Below, one piece after another: positions 33,190 to 45,079 of a DNA stretch of 64,000 bases. The stretch's first letter is position 1. Each line of letters starts with the position of its first letter. Origin of the DNA: Stropharia rugosoannulata (taxonomy: Eukaryota > Basidiomycota > Agaricomycetes > Agaricales > Strophariaceae). The position numbers and the translations under genes were made by a program. Where the stretch lies: assembly GCA_028532985.1 (NCBI GenBank), contig JANCIK010000005.1, positions 62,001 through 126,000 of the forward strand. Direction: 5' to 3'. Under the pieces are notes generated by a model that did no database searches, had not been told where the DNA came from, and saw only the letters and a list, made by a program, of their open reading frames with translations.

Positions 33190-33990
33190 AGATGTTAGCA
33201 GGAGCCAGACTGCGCAGGGCCTTTATCGCGCCTCTTAGATAGTATGGTCTTGCTCTAGTCTCTTCACGCATGCATGCGTCCTGCCGACTGTGCCCTCCTT
33301 GGTGGCTTCCCTCATATATGCTATGCGTCTAGCTTCGCCTCCACCCCTGCCGTTCACGGTTCCACATCCAGCACTACACGGGCGCTCTGGTTCCGGGGCC
33401 CTGCGAGTAGCGTGCGCGGATGTGGGCCGTTGGACACCCTCGTGCTACCCCTCCCTCCCTCTCTGCCTCCCTCTCTCTCACTAGTGGTGCAGGCACGCGC
33501 TTGTGCCGTGTGGGTCTGCGTGCACACTTCCAGACTCTTCTATTCTTCTCTCGTTGTGGATGTGCTAGTGTATATGGATGTGCATGCTATGACTATCGCC
33601 GTCCCGCTGGCCCTGCGCCGCGCCGCCTAACTGGTCTTGGGTTCTCCCGACATCGGGTCTTGGGTGCTCACAGTTGCTCTTGTGTGTTGACGGTGTGATG
33701 GTCTGATCATGGTCTGCAGTGAACCGAGGGATCGTCCGCGCATCGGGAGTGGTGGACACCATACGCACTTTTTAATATTGGAAAAAATCGGGAAGTACTT
33801 CAAACCTCAACCTGAACTCCTTCTCATTTGTTAGAATTTTCCGGTGTACGTGCTTCACCGCTGTACTGGGAAATATGTTTTGGGGGAATATTCACTGAGC
33901 CGCGGAATTATCAATCTACCCAGACTCATCATATTTCCATCGCATACGGCTAAACCGGTGGGAATGGGACCATAATCTCACCGAATAAAT
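33190..33990 (+). repeat. GC-rich dispersed repeat, family A copy 5
   Basis: Collinear with copy 2: GCGCAGGGCCTTTATCGCGC at about 33,213 matches about 13,017, CACTAGTGGTGCAGGCACGC matches about 13,400, and the stretch to about 33,760 is roughly 90 percent identical. The flank TTCACTGAGCCGCGGAATTA to GGCTAAACCGGTGGGAATGG is also shared. The first ~700 bp of copy 2 are missing here. Confidence 0.7.
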
Positions 33991-34257
33991 ATCCGCCTCC
34001 AGATATTTGACTGCAAAAGTTTAGTTGTATGTATCTCACTGCACAGGGCATGCGCGCTCCGCGCTCCGCCGCCCTCGAACAAAGCGCTATGCGAGCGGCG
34101 GCAATCCATGTATTAGCGTTCTCACTGACACTGCTATCCAGTAGCGCCAGTGAGGATGTACAGACGCAATTGTAGCACTAAGGACATCCACTCCGACAAG
34201 GTACGTCGACGGTTGTCCCATTTCTCGCTAAACTGTACGTTTCATAACGATAGCAGA

Positions 34258-34302
34258 ATAGAGCACTCTACACTAGAAAAATAGAGCACTCTACACTAGA
34301 AA
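34258..34302 (+). repeat. tandem duplication of a ~23-bp unit
   Basis: ATAGAGCACTCTACACTAGA followed by AA(A) occurs twice in a row, at 34,258 and 34,281, immediately to the left of family A copy 6. Confidence 0.8.
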
Positions 34303-34303
34303 G

Positions 34304-36110
34304 GACGTGCAGGCGCACGCAGTGCAATCGCCCGGGGAGGGAGGAAGGGCTAGCCAGGGGCGGTGCATCACGATACGGGGCGCGGGGATACTCACGCTAT
34401 AGCGCCGTGTAAAGCACGGACGCACATCAGTCGGCGGGCAAGGACACACCGTCCGATGGGGGTGTACGGCCCAAATCCAAATCCCCTACTCGCAGGGCCC
34501 CGGAACCACAGCGCCCAAGTACTGCTCTACGCGGAACGCCAGGGGCGGGGGCAGGACGCATAGCATATACGAGAGAAGTAACCAAAGGGGGCGCACCCAG
34601 TGCATAATTTCTTGCCGGGGTTGACGCAGTGCCTGTTCGGGCAAGGTCAGAGCAGGCGTAGCAGTGAATGCACGAGACGCGATCAGTGGGAGAGAAAGAG
34701 ACACGGACAGCACACCGGGGGGAAGCAAGGCGATCCCTGTTCAGCGGAGGACGGCGGGTGGAGCAACCGGACCGCGGGAACACCAGGACTGGGCGTATGC
34801 GTATTGTCGAGGAACGCATGACGACGGTTCGAGTGTGCTGGGGACGGGCCAGGATGAGATGGGCCAGGAGGGGAGCGGACGCATCAAAGGACAGACACGA
34901 CACGCCCTACAAACATGGCGGGCAGACAGAGCGGACAGATGGGCCGGCAGACGCACGTGCGGGGACAAGAGGACGGAAGGGGTTCATGCATGTCGAAGGG
35001 CGATGGCGGCCTCCCGACCAGTATGCGCGGCTACGTTCTAGGCCTGGGCGGAAGGGTGCGAGGCTCTTGAGAGGCGGCCACGACCGGCGCGGAGGGTGAG
35101 CAAAAGGGCCGGGGGAGTGCCAGGCCTGGGTGTATACACATTGGCGAGGGACGCGCAACGGACTCGGGTGCCTTCTGCAGACTGGATAGGGCATGAGGTG
35201 AGAACATGCACCGGTGCATACGAGCCCCTAGACTCCTCGTCAACCTGTTAGGTCCGGTGGCTGGCCCCAAGCGTTCTAAGTATCATTAGCCCGACTCTCT
35301 CCAATGTTCTGCGGCGTTTTGGTTGTGCGTTCGCCTACGCTGTGTCTACAAGAATAGCTGTAGCGGCAAAACCACGGCACGCACGCGAAGGGGACGGGTG
35401 GAGGGGAGCATACAGGGACGCAAATGGATGGATGGATGTAGATGTTGAATGCAGCATGCATAGGCAGAGGACAGGCGCCGGGAACGGGCACTAGAGACAC
35501 GTGCATGGTGGGAGCTGTAAGCTGGGGGAAGAGAAGCCGAGCCGAGATGGGACAGAGAGGATTCAACCTCTCCCTACAAATATGGAGGGCAAAGATAAGA
35601 ACAGACCGCAGGAGCACCGGAATTGGAAAAATACGCGTTGGCGGGGGGTACGCGACAGACGCTGAGGCCTGCTGGAGGCGGCACGAAATGGGACAAGCCG
35701 GGACGGATGTATAGCCCGGCAGGACGGACCCGAGGGGTCAATAGAAGGTTAAGAGAGGGTTCCACGCTGTTGAAACGGGCAGGATACGGGAGGGCAGCGC
35801 AATATCAGAGCATATAGGAGAATGGAGGACTCACACGTCCTCTGTCGGCAGCAGCCAGCAGAGCGCGTCAGGCTAATGCGGGGTCCGCTTCGGCGGGCAG
35901 GGTAGTGGCGCATTTGCTACCCACTATAATTGATGCCCGTACCCGGATGGTATTGACAATTCATGTCAGGCGGACAGACTGCGGTCGAGCGGAGATGGAA
36001 GGGCGGGGTCGGAGGAAGAGGGTCAAGAGGGTACAGTCACCCGTGTCACACCGACTGAAACATGCTGATCCGTGGGGGACCAAAGTCCCACGGCCGGTGC
36101 AGGAGCATCG
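34304..36110 (-). repeat. GC-rich dispersed repeat, family A copy 6 (longest)
   Basis: Minus-oriented. Its right end carries GTCACCCGTGTCACACCGAC, GATCCGTGGGGGACCAAAGT and CCCACGGCCGG. On the coding-like strand this gives two short inverted repeats: CCGTGGG/CCCACGG around 10 bases, and CAGTC/GACTG around GGTGTGACACGGGT. The left end is shared with copy 4. At about 1.8 kb this is the most complete copy. No protein is conserved between copies. Confidence 0.72.
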
Positions 36111-36669
36111 AATATAGGGTAAAGCTCTCCCCTGGGCTGCAAAGTCAGGAAGTACTTTTTTTCAAGAGATCGATTTTCAACATGAATCACTGAATTCTTT
36201 GAATTAAAACGAACAACCGGCATCTCAACGCCAGTCCTCCCAGATAAATCCACACCGTCCCATTTATCTTCAAGCTTGCTTCAATTGTGAATGCTCTCAT
36301 CATCACAATGCATATGTCCGCGTGCTCTTCTTCTCATCACCACTTTCCCACCAACCCCATGACAACATCTCCATTCGAGCTACCCACTGACAAACCAGAT
36401 TCCCGTGCCGCTATGGTGCGCAGTGTTGGTACTGCGCGACTCAAAAGGATCTGTACTACGTAGTTGTATGACCGTTACGCGAGACTAATGTTGGTGTATT
36501 GTATGAATGCTTGAAGCAAGACCGAACGCAAGTGTAAATCACTGTCAAGCTTAAGCTGCCAAGCTGCACTTCCATCCTACCATGTACACTAACCATCATT
36601 TAGTATGAACAATTATATATGTCTCTGAGTATCAATACATACGTAGAAGCTTACAACAATGAGAATAAG
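36111..36669. other. intergenic, no gene seen
   Basis: AT-rich sequence between family A copy 6 and family C copy 2. Nothing comparable lies between A and C at 28,275-28,500, so this interval may be a later insertion or the other locus a deletion. Confidence 0.35.
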
Positions 36670-37745
36670 AAGTTGCAAGGCGGCTTTATAGGATAAGGAA
36701 TTTTCCGGCTCTGTGAGACCGACTAATTGTTCTCTTATGTAAACAATGGCATTCGAATTTAAGTACTGATAGAGTATAAAATGGGCTCGGAAAATTACTC
36801 GTCATATCACATCGACCTACCATGATAAGAACTCATAACAGGACTTTCTGTGTCCCGGAATTGCCACCCTTTCATTCTATGTTCGATTATTTCACGCTTC
36901 AGGCAATTTTATCCATAAATTATCTTCCAAACGCTTCTGTTGCTCCCATTCAGGCTGGTTATTTAAGTACTGAAGATATGGAGACCATGGTGAGTCGCTC
37001 AGGGCATCCCCCTCTCCGTTCCGTTCCGTAGTCATGCATGTTGTACTTACTCTCATTCACCCAACCATATACCTGACCTTCTGTCTTTGTGCTCACTTCC
37101 TTCCAAGACCGCCAGCGACGTTTACAGCCCCAAAACGCCACTTTTCTCGAGTCAGACGATGCTTTCTATCAACGGATCCATTTCTACTTGACCCAAACAA
37201 GCGCGGGCAACATATACGGTCTTATAGGCCGGAGTACAAGTATGCTCCATTAAGGCCAAGCCTCAGATAAGCGACCGTTTTACCAAGCTGGAACACCGTT
37301 AGTAAAGGTCTCCGGGAACACCCAGATTACTGCTCATTTCAACACATCGATCCTAAATGAAGAAATGTAGGTGCTGCTGTTTCTTATTCCCGTTTGTTCG
37401 TTTTTAATTCAGTATTTGGAGACATAGACCAGGCGACTTATTTTCTGCGTCGATGTCGTCTGTCCAGGGATGCCACACCAATTTCATCCCGTCACACCGC
37501 CCCCTCGATTGTCCCACCGACCAGCACGACATAATGATGAGAACAAACCCACTCGAATCTACGTATTCAAGAATGGAGACTTGATCTCTGAAGACATGCC
37601 AAAGAATAGACCCACCAGACAGAGTTTAAAATGGCCTTGGAAATTTACTCAGCATACCACCATGGTAAGGAGTCGCAATTGCATAATTTATCCTTCACTT
37701 TGTGTTCAGTTATTTCACGTTTCGCGAAAATGTTATCAATAAGTT
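36670..37745 (+). repeat. family C repeat copies 2 and 3
   Basis: Copy 2 at 36,670-36,950 carries GACTAATTGTTCTC, GAGTATAAAATGGGCTCG and GCAATTTTATCCATAAATTA in the same order as 28,500-28,740. A weaker copy at 37,600-37,745 reads GTTTAAAATGGCCTTGG and ACTCAGCATACCACCATGG. Between and after them, short frames contain AFYQRIHFYL and, at about 37,930, QYYQRLCAIRS, hinting at a decayed duplicated gene that I cannot reconstruct or name. Confidence 0.4.
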
Positions 37746-38150
37746 ATTATGTAATGCACTCAAGCACGTCTCCAAGCTGGGAACAGTTGCACTAGAACAG
37801 CGGGTTTTTCGAAATGACAAGGTCAAAAGGTACCGTCACTGGCGTGTCGCAAGTCCCACGACCGCCACTGAAGAATATCAGACAAGTTGGGGTACACAAC
37901 CAACGAGCTTAATGTACGGCCCGATGGTCTTTCAATACTATCAACGTCTGTGCGCTATCAGGAGCCATATCGACAGTAGACCTGGTCGCATATATATTTG
38001 GGACTTGTTTGACGTTGATGACAATCTTCTACCAACAATCATGTCACATGGTGTTTACAATCACAGCAGGATCGCAGTACTTACAACATTTGCTATCTCT
38101 CTTCCTTTTTATACTGAGCACTTTGCAAGTAAGTAGGCAGTAACTGACAC

Positions 38151-39938
38151 ATGCAGGCGCGTATGAGACCCATGGGCCCGTCTTCGTCGCAGCGGGAGGC
38201 CGCACCGCGTAGTTTGAGGGTGACAGGTGGCATGACACCCGTATCCATCAAGGCGCTGCAGGACCTCGTTCATTCAGCCAAGCGGCGGCAGGGTATGCCA
38301 GTGGAGGGCGCAACGTGCAAGCCTGTGGTCAGTGGCTTTCCTCCTTAGCGGTAGTGCCGTAATTAACTTATTTACTCGAAATATATAGGTCCGATCAATC
38401 AAAAAGTCCACCACGTTTTCGTCACTCCCGTTCGAACTAGTCATCGAAGTACTGAAATTTATCTCATGGAGAGACATGCTTCGCGTGCGGAGGGTACGTC
38501 AATACAACACAAAACCGCTACTCTCTACCGCTGACCCCATATCATTTCAGGTGTGTAAGCTGTTCTTGTCCGCAAGCCGCGAGCGGTGTTTCTGGGAACA
38601 CTACATCCACGAACACATGCTTACCAAGGAGTATCCGCCTGTCCTCGATCGGCCCACGTCCATGCAAACCGCAGACGAGCTCGAGCATACTTTCCTTCTC
38701 TGGAAAAGCGCCGAACGCGGGTGGACATCCGGAGACGGGCGTTCCGCCCGCGAGCGAAAGCTAGCGGTGGCCAGTGCGATCGAGTCCGTGTACATCGTCC
38801 CCGGCGGGCGGTGGCTCCTGATCACGTCTGCAATGGCCGAGGTGTATTACGTCGACCTCAGCGCGTCTACGCCCAGCGCGCCTCGCCTGCTGATCAAAGC
38901 CCAATTCAGCATGAGGGGGAGGAAGAGTATACATATGTCTGTCGACCTCGACCTCGAATCGCCTGTGTTGAAGTTCACCGTGGCGTTCTCACTCCAGGAG
39001 GAGTACTCTGCGGCGGGCCGGCCCAATCCCAGACGCGGTCGCGTGCAGATATGGGGGGTAGGGCTAGTTCAAGGGGACCATGGTGATTGCCTCAGGGCAT
39101 CCCTCTTTGCCTCGGTTTCGTACTCGAATATGGTCAGGCATTTCCAATGTATCTCCCTGCATGGCTCCGATTTTGCGTTCACAACAACCACTGCGGGCTT
39201 TACCAGGAACAGGGCTAACCTATACACCATAAAATGGCGTGAGCCGGAGAGCAAATACCGCTCGCTCGGTCTCGTCATGTAAGTGCGAGGAAATTCCACG
39301 TTTGTCGTCGAAACTATACCTGACCTTCCGTCTCCTTGAAGTGTAAGATACAGCTACTTCCGCAAAGCCTGATTCTGACGCTAGAGATATTCACCCTCGC
39401 CCTCTGGAGTTACGAGCCCGCGCTTGCAGCACTACATCGCGCGGACACTCAGGGGCCGGAAGGTATGCTCAAAATCTGGGAAATAGACGTCTACGGTGTG
39501 AACATCCCCCGCACCCTCACCGTCGCACGTACCCAAAAATCATGCAGGCTGCTCCTCGTCATCGGCGAGTCGCTCTGCTCACTCGAGTTCGAGCTTGAGC
39601 TTGAGCTAGACTTCAAGTTCAACAGCTGCACCCGCTCAGAAGTACCGCAGCTCTGCATAGTGCTGGACACCTGGCCTGGCATGCAGTTCATTAACACGCA
39701 GCACATGCTCGGGTCCGCGCATGAAGTCATCGTGTCAGGCCTGGACGAGCGGGCGATCTCTATCCGTGCACGTGGCGGGTCTGATTCAGGTACGAGGGTG
39801 ATTGCACTGAAAAGATATTGTGCGTCGCGGTTGTACCCAGCCACCGCACCACCTGCAATGGATGAGCATTCGGGGCGGATTGTGGTACCGCAGTCGAATA
39901 GTGTAGTTGTTCTAGATGTTGCTTTTATTTATGGCTAA
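38151..39938 (+). CDS. F-box protein
   Basis: Exons 38,151-38,327, 38,389-38,493, 38,551-39,278 and about 39,368-39,938 give about 526 residues with matching phases; the last intron (89 bp) is the least certain. Residues about 70-110 read FSSLPFELVIEVLKFISWRD and MLRVRRVCKLF, a typical F-box (LPxEL.xxIL...D.LRxxxVCKxF). The rest has no named domain, but the hydrophobic alternation (WLLITSAMAEVYYVDLS, VQIWGVGLVQGD, LYTIKW) suggests a beta-rich propeller-like region. F-box proteins bring substrates to SCF ubiquitin ligases; the substrate is unknown. A run of Glu-Leu repeats (EFELELELDFKF) lies near residue 420. A fragment related to the middle of this gene lies at 16,106-16,348. The gene looks intact. 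Confidence 0.8.
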
Positions 39939-40959
39939 GTAGTTTAATGATTGACTTTACACATTACCCCGCCTCTCCTTTATTCTTCGGTACTCCCATG
40001 CCCCAACTAATCTAACGTTTTTCGTCCAAGATAACACCCACCTTTTGCAATTTCATTAATATGGCCTTCAATGAGCAATGACTACAACGTACACGCTCGC
40101 GCACAAACGCGTCCGCTCTGGCCTGATCTATTTTATTCGACCAGTCGCAATGTCTGTAATTGTAATGCCTTCAAGTGCCCCTCATAACCTAACCTCTTCT
40201 CGAGTACTCTCTGTTATTGATACAATCAATGTTGCTATATCGCTCATGAGGACATCTTATCAGTGTTTCTGAGAACTAAGGAGTAATCCCACGTCGGAAA
40301 GAGGAGGTGAGGTCGGGTACTGCGGAGGTTTTAGATCAAGTGTACACAGGCACGTCAACATGCTTTAGGCTTTCTTTTACTGATTTCTCACATATCAATT
40401 GAAGTGCTTCTACAATCATACTTTTGCTTAGTGGTTTCCAGGTTCGTTGCTATTTATCATGCCCATCTGAGCATAGAAGACCTTGAGCACTCTACAGTGT
40501 TGACATCGACTATGATTGCTTACCGCATCCAAGAGACCAAAGGCGACTCGCAGAGGCGTACATTCGTTGCTATCCTCCATAGCATCGTGCAATCAGCCGC
40601 TGTATGTCACGATATTCTATGCCATTCAGGGAGTTAGAGTTATCCATACTTCCTTATCTACAGAAACTACCATAACCGGAGTACAAGAGTTTACTACACA
40701 ACTGTTTCTGGTAACTGAAGTACGTCCATTATTTGAGACCTATAACCATGAGTACTCTGCTGATTCAAGCCTTTGTTAGGGAGCTGCGCCCACTATTATG
40801 GTGGCCAGAGTAGCATTAGCCACGCGGAGTTGTGAACGCTCTGGTCGAGGACAAAATATCACCGACTTGGAGTATCACGGGGAAGCCTCCTCGTCTGATA
40901 TTTCACCAAATATTTCAGTGATTGCCCATGAGGAAAAAAAGGTCTAATTAGCTAAACGA
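39939..40959. other. intergenic, no gene seen
   Basis: 3' flank of the F-box gene and AT-rich sequence up to the second copy of the ~0.7 kb duplication. Frames of 64-87 codons at 40,078-40,779 have no recognisable content. Confidence 0.4.
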
Positions 40960-41731
40960 GTGCTGAACCGGGGGGTATGAGATTGAGTATGTATTTCGTC
41001 TTTGCCTTTAAGTAAGGTTTAGCAGTGTTATTCATGAATTGAATAGTTTGAGTGATTTAACAGAGCAAGATAAAGGATAACAAGTACACGTTGGCTATGC
41101 CCTCTCAATGAGCGGAACGGACCAGGGAGCATATCATTATACATTATTCAGCTCAGCCCCTTGATTATCTCCATACGCTCAGGATACACCTCAAAGCTTG
41201 GCCTAGCCAAACAAGTGACTTGATAGAGAACTCTGTCTGCCCAACTCAAGCAACGCGACATGACATGCCATAATACTGTAATAGGTCTAACTTGAAGGTT
41301 CAAGATCGAGAATGGCCAAGGACATTCGCCCGCGTGGATTGTGTGAACTTTGACCATTTGTGGAGGAGGGGTAGGGTTTCTATAAGGAGACATCGCTATT
41401 TGGAGAGAAAGGTGTCTTGTAGCCGACTGTGCCACTTGATTGAAATTGTGGCCGTGACTCGGTTGTCTATAAACGAACAAGTGGGACAAGGGAACAACAT
41501 CGGCCACGTTCGAGAACAATAACACGATGCCACCGCTTTCACAAATTAGAGCTGTGTACTCAGAGTATTGACCCTTAAAGCAACGACGTCTACTTGGTAT
41601 AAATACCTCGGTTTTCTCGAGAACTTGTCTCATCAGTCCAACCATGCAGCCATCACCAAGCTTACCATTCTATGCAGCTTCAGACTCCTTCTGTGCATGC
41701 AGACGAGTACATCAATCCATTAACTTCTTGC
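40960..41731 (+). repeat. ~0.7 kb near-identical duplication, copy 2
   Basis: Collinear with 31,590-32,330. This copy has about 30 extra bases near 41,000-41,030 in the diverged left part; from about 41,148 the copies appear essentially identical up to about 41,722. As in copy 1 it ends a few dozen bases into a reading frame starting MQPSPSL. Confidence 0.85.
41598..41605 (+). promoter_or_regulatory. TATA box of duplicated promoter, copy 2
   Basis: TATAAATA, 46 bp upstream of the ATG at 41,644, with flanks identical to those of 32,195-32,202. The frame opened by that ATG ends after about 41 codons, before the zinc-finger remnant at 41,859. Confidence 0.5.
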
Positions 41732-41858
41732 TCACCTCGTCCACCAACGCATCATCCGGAAGATGATAGAGGTTAGAACAATGCTGGAAAATATGCTGTC
41801 ACATTACAGAGGTTAAGGAATGGCAATGGAGTCAAAGGTACTTATTAAATTCGTTACA

Positions 41859-42415
41859 ATGTCCCCAGATCAGAACAACTCAACGGGATACACAGTTTTC
41901 ACCAATGACGAATTCCAGGAATTGGAAACCCAACCCGACACCAGGAATTCAAATCATCATTATGCAGAACTACCAATGCCATTGGTATCTTCTGAACCTT
42001 CATATCCTTATGTAACAACCAACAACCATTGTTTGAGTAGTTTCTCTGCAAATTCTGTGGGGGGTGCAACGTCGTCAAGCCACTGGCAGGCGCGTACATC
42101 GCGCGACGCAGCAAGTCACATGGGAGACGCGTCAAGCCCACGTGTTGGCCACCTTGGCACGTGCAGCATGAAGTGAGCCAGAGGTGGCAGGCTGAGTATC
42201 TGTGGGTATCAATTTGTCGGCTTGGATGATGTCAATAACCATTTGATACGAGTTCATCGTATCCGGAACAACAAAATGACAAGCTGTGTATGAGTTGCGA
42301 CTGGACAGAAACCTGTGGGACAGAGTATAGTAAGGAGATAGCCGGCTCTGGTAATTTACTGAGACATATCAAGCATGTCCACTCTTATAGCCAATTTGAA
42401 CACCATAGACATATG
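41859..42415 (+). pseudogene. degraded paired-zinc-finger gene
   Basis: Begins MSPDQNNSTGYTVFTNDEFQ, aligning with the start of the gene at 3,190-3,972. It continues through AELPMPLVSSEPSYPYVTTN and HMGDASSPRVGHLGTC to a stop at 42,176, where the intact gene encodes the first zinc finger. Beyond it, finger-family words persist out of frame: GSG-NLLRHIKHVH-like sequence near 42,345-42,385, and the linker near 42,260 where a one-base change after AACAACAAAATGAC breaks the frame. The C-terminal AT-hook part is absent. It lies directly after duplication copy 2. Confidence 0.72.
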
Positions 42416-42916
42416 TGACTCATTTTTCTATCCATCCTGCTTATTACAAAGTCTATGTATCACACATTATTAGATTGTTCATACCGACCAAATTTAATTA
42501 TCTATTATCTATTTCCAATATCTGAGACCTTTTCCACGCTTAGTAACGGGGTATGTACTTTATTTTCCAGGCGTTCAATAATGGCGGATTTTGTATGAAC
42601 CAACCATGGTTCTGGGGCAGCGTTAGGATGATAGTGAGCGGCAGCACAAGGATGCCATCACTGCATTCTCGCTCATGTGTGTGATCAGTCTGATATACAG
42701 GACTAGCAGGGTCAGTAGCCAGTTAACTATGAACAGGGCCATAGTGTACATACTACAGCTGTGTGCGCGTCGAGCGGCTAAGCTCCATTGACGTGGTGCG
42801 CCACTGGACGAGTGTCCGACTCGGTAAAGACGAGTCGGTTCAGCGGAAGCTATGTATCATCATTGGCATTGAGAACGACAGAGGATGTAGAGTCATGGTA
42901 GTAGTTGAACGGGTAC
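42416..42916. other. intergenic, no gene seen
   Basis: AT-rich in the left half, mixed in the right half. No coding signal. Bounded by a solo LTR. Confidence 0.35.
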
Positions 42917-43282
42917 TGTAAGTTAGATAATGTGTGTGCGAGCAACGACTGGTGAGGTCGTCTTGAGGGAGTATGTTCAAAGAAAGAAGAGATTAAAATA
43001 AAAGAATTGTTGTGTATCTGTGCGAGCTCTGGCTGAATGCTTATGCAAATGAAAGTGGGTGGTAAATTAACTGGCCACCTACATGTGCACGACGTCCTTA
43101 TATACTGTAGACTCTAGATATATAAATAAAATATAGTCCTCCTAACTCCTGACTCCTGAGCACCAACCGTATTCCTTCAGGAATATTCTTGCACTATAAC
43201 TATGTCCGAGACTAGCAACTGTACTCCCCTGTACCATATCAAATCGAGAGGATCCGTGTCTATGCAGATCGGACTCCTTACA
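42917..43282 (+). mobile_element. solo LTR, family L copy 3
   Basis: Starts TGTAAG, ends CTTACA, and is flanked by the 4-bp direct repeat GTAC. Contains GCGAGCAACGACTGGTGAGG, GGTAAATTAACTGGCCACCT, CACGACGTCCTTATATACTG, TATAAATAAAATATAG and CAGGAATATTCTTGCAC, shared in order with the copies at 18,553 and 30,330. It lies about 240 bp from a tRNA-like sequence. Confidence 0.82.
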
Positions 43283-43520
43283 GTACCAGACTTCCTGTTC
43301 GTATACGTCTGTATACATTGTTCACGGCCGTGAGCTCTGCAACTTGGATGTTCATCGTCAAGCTTGAAGCATATGGGTCTTGGTAAATTGAACTTGGAAG
43401 TTGGTTCTGCACGCAAGTAGCTACGATGAAGGGGCGGCGCCGTCGACTCCGGACTCTGGAGTCACAAAAGTTAAAACTTAGTCCAGACTCCAGACTGGAT
43501 GTCTGCGAGTGGCAAAACGA

Positions 43521-43592
43521 TGCCCATTGGCTGGTTTGAACACATGTCGGGAGACGTACGAGTGGCGCGCTCTACCACTGAGCTAAACGGGC
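43521..43592 (-). tRNA. degenerate tRNA-Thr (CGT)-like sequence, probable pseudogene
   Basis: Read on the minus strand, 72 nt: acceptor strand GCCCGTT pairs with AATGGGC (one G-U); the D arm is GCTC-AGTGGTA-GAGC; the anticodon loop reads CTCGTAC (anticodon CGT); the T loop is TTCAAAC. All arm lengths fit a standard intron-free tRNA. However, the anticodon stem (CGCCA/GTCTC) and three of five T-stem pairs do not pair. The 5' half and acceptor are conserved and the rest is decayed, so it is probably not functional. Confidence 0.5.
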
Positions 43593-43902
43593 AGGCTTCC
43601 ATGTGCGAAGCACTTGTTCCGGGTCCCGGGATGGTTATTATCAGATTAATTCTCAGTACTTACTTAACATGGAGGCAAACTGACATCAATCATTGATAGA
43701 CCTGTCTTAACATTACTCGCTTCCAAAGATAGACCAACATCGCTGATCCTTATATCAACATATTATAATCACTGCCAGACTCGGCCAAGTGGATAAAACT
43801 AATCTTTGTCCACTTTGTATAGTCTAACATTAAAATTGTCAAAAATATGTAGACTGTAGATTACACTCTGGCCATAAATGGATACCTCATCGTATTCACA
43901 AG

Positions 43903-44804
43903 GTGATTGATTATAGGGATATTTATACTCAGCCGCGTGTTGTCCTCGAGGCAGTAGGGTCACTAATAGCTTATACCATATTGTGTTCTGCTCGTGGTAT
44001 TCCCAACGAATACAGAAAGCACATAAGCCGATGCATGAGGTTTAATTTGGGAACAGCACTCGTATCCCAAGTCCTTACTTTCAAGATTACGCTTATATTT
44101 TGGTCGAGAACAGGCTTTCTTACATTTTGTGTTTTCCACGCTCACCCACATATCAGAGTACTGTCAGGTTGGTACTTTTATATGCGTCATTAGTGGCAAA
44201 TGATCAAGCTTCCATTCTATGTATCTATTTTTATATAATTGCAGGTGGCCACTATAAATTGGCGCCTGCTCTCTGTGGTGCAACGATCACCTTCATCGTA
44301 CTGTGCCACGTACTTTGGGAAGGTACCCGTAAGATGTACAACGACCACCAAGCCACTTCGAACTCGAGTAAATGCCCATCAGGGAATGTGCCACCCACTC
44401 CTCTGTGTGGCTCTGTTCATCCTCCAGCAAGAAGGCTTTCGCCTCTGCCAGGCATGGACCATTTGCGTTCCCACAACTACTACGTGGATGCATTGCGCCA
44501 CGTCGATATGAGCGAATTTACCAAGGACAGATTCGACTACGCCGGCCATCTGCTTTACCCCTCATTCCTCATTCCTCCAACGTACGACAAAGAAAGTTTC
44601 ATCAACACCAGCGGAAATGTACTAACATCAGTTCCAACACATTACGTGGAGTCATTTCTCCTCTCACCCTCTGCTAGACAACAACCGCTACCCGATGTGC
44701 CCAACAATCTGCACAGCTCTTTTTGTATGAGCCCCCATGACGTGATACAATTTGAAGCGGAGGTGGTTGAGCTCCAGGTAGTGTCGCCACACTGCAGTGA
44801 ATGA
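43903..44804 (+). CDS. unrecognised two-exon gene, possible membrane protein
   Basis: Exons 43,903-44,167 and 44,245-44,804 join in phase to 274 residues; the 77-bp intron has GT...TTGCAG borders. Hydrophobic stretches at about residues 13-30 (VVLEAVGSLIAYTIL), 49-66 (LGTALVSQVLTFKITLIFW) and 95-112 (LAPALCGATITFIVLCHVLW) could span membranes. The C-terminal 150 residues are polar, Pro/Ser/His-rich and probably cytosolic. No family recognised. The start is uncertain, as a further upstream exon may exist. Lies between the tRNA-like sequence and the left end of the KDZ element. Confidence 0.35.
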
Positions 44805-45079
44805 CACGGTCCAGCGAACGACCCCATGTGTACGAATGAGTCGACTCGGGAGAACTCGCCCAATCTCTCAAACGACTCTGCCTAATTAGTACACCGCCGA
44901 TGTAATTAGAAAGTCTTATAAAAGTAGTTGCCTATATTGACCACCATAATACCAATTGTACAAAAATATCATCTGATAATTGCTGCGGCTGAATGGGTGG
45001 AATAAAAAGGGTACGATCCAACATGTTCTTTTAAATTTGAGCTATGGACTATAGCTGTGTTCGGGCCAAGCGCTAGCTA

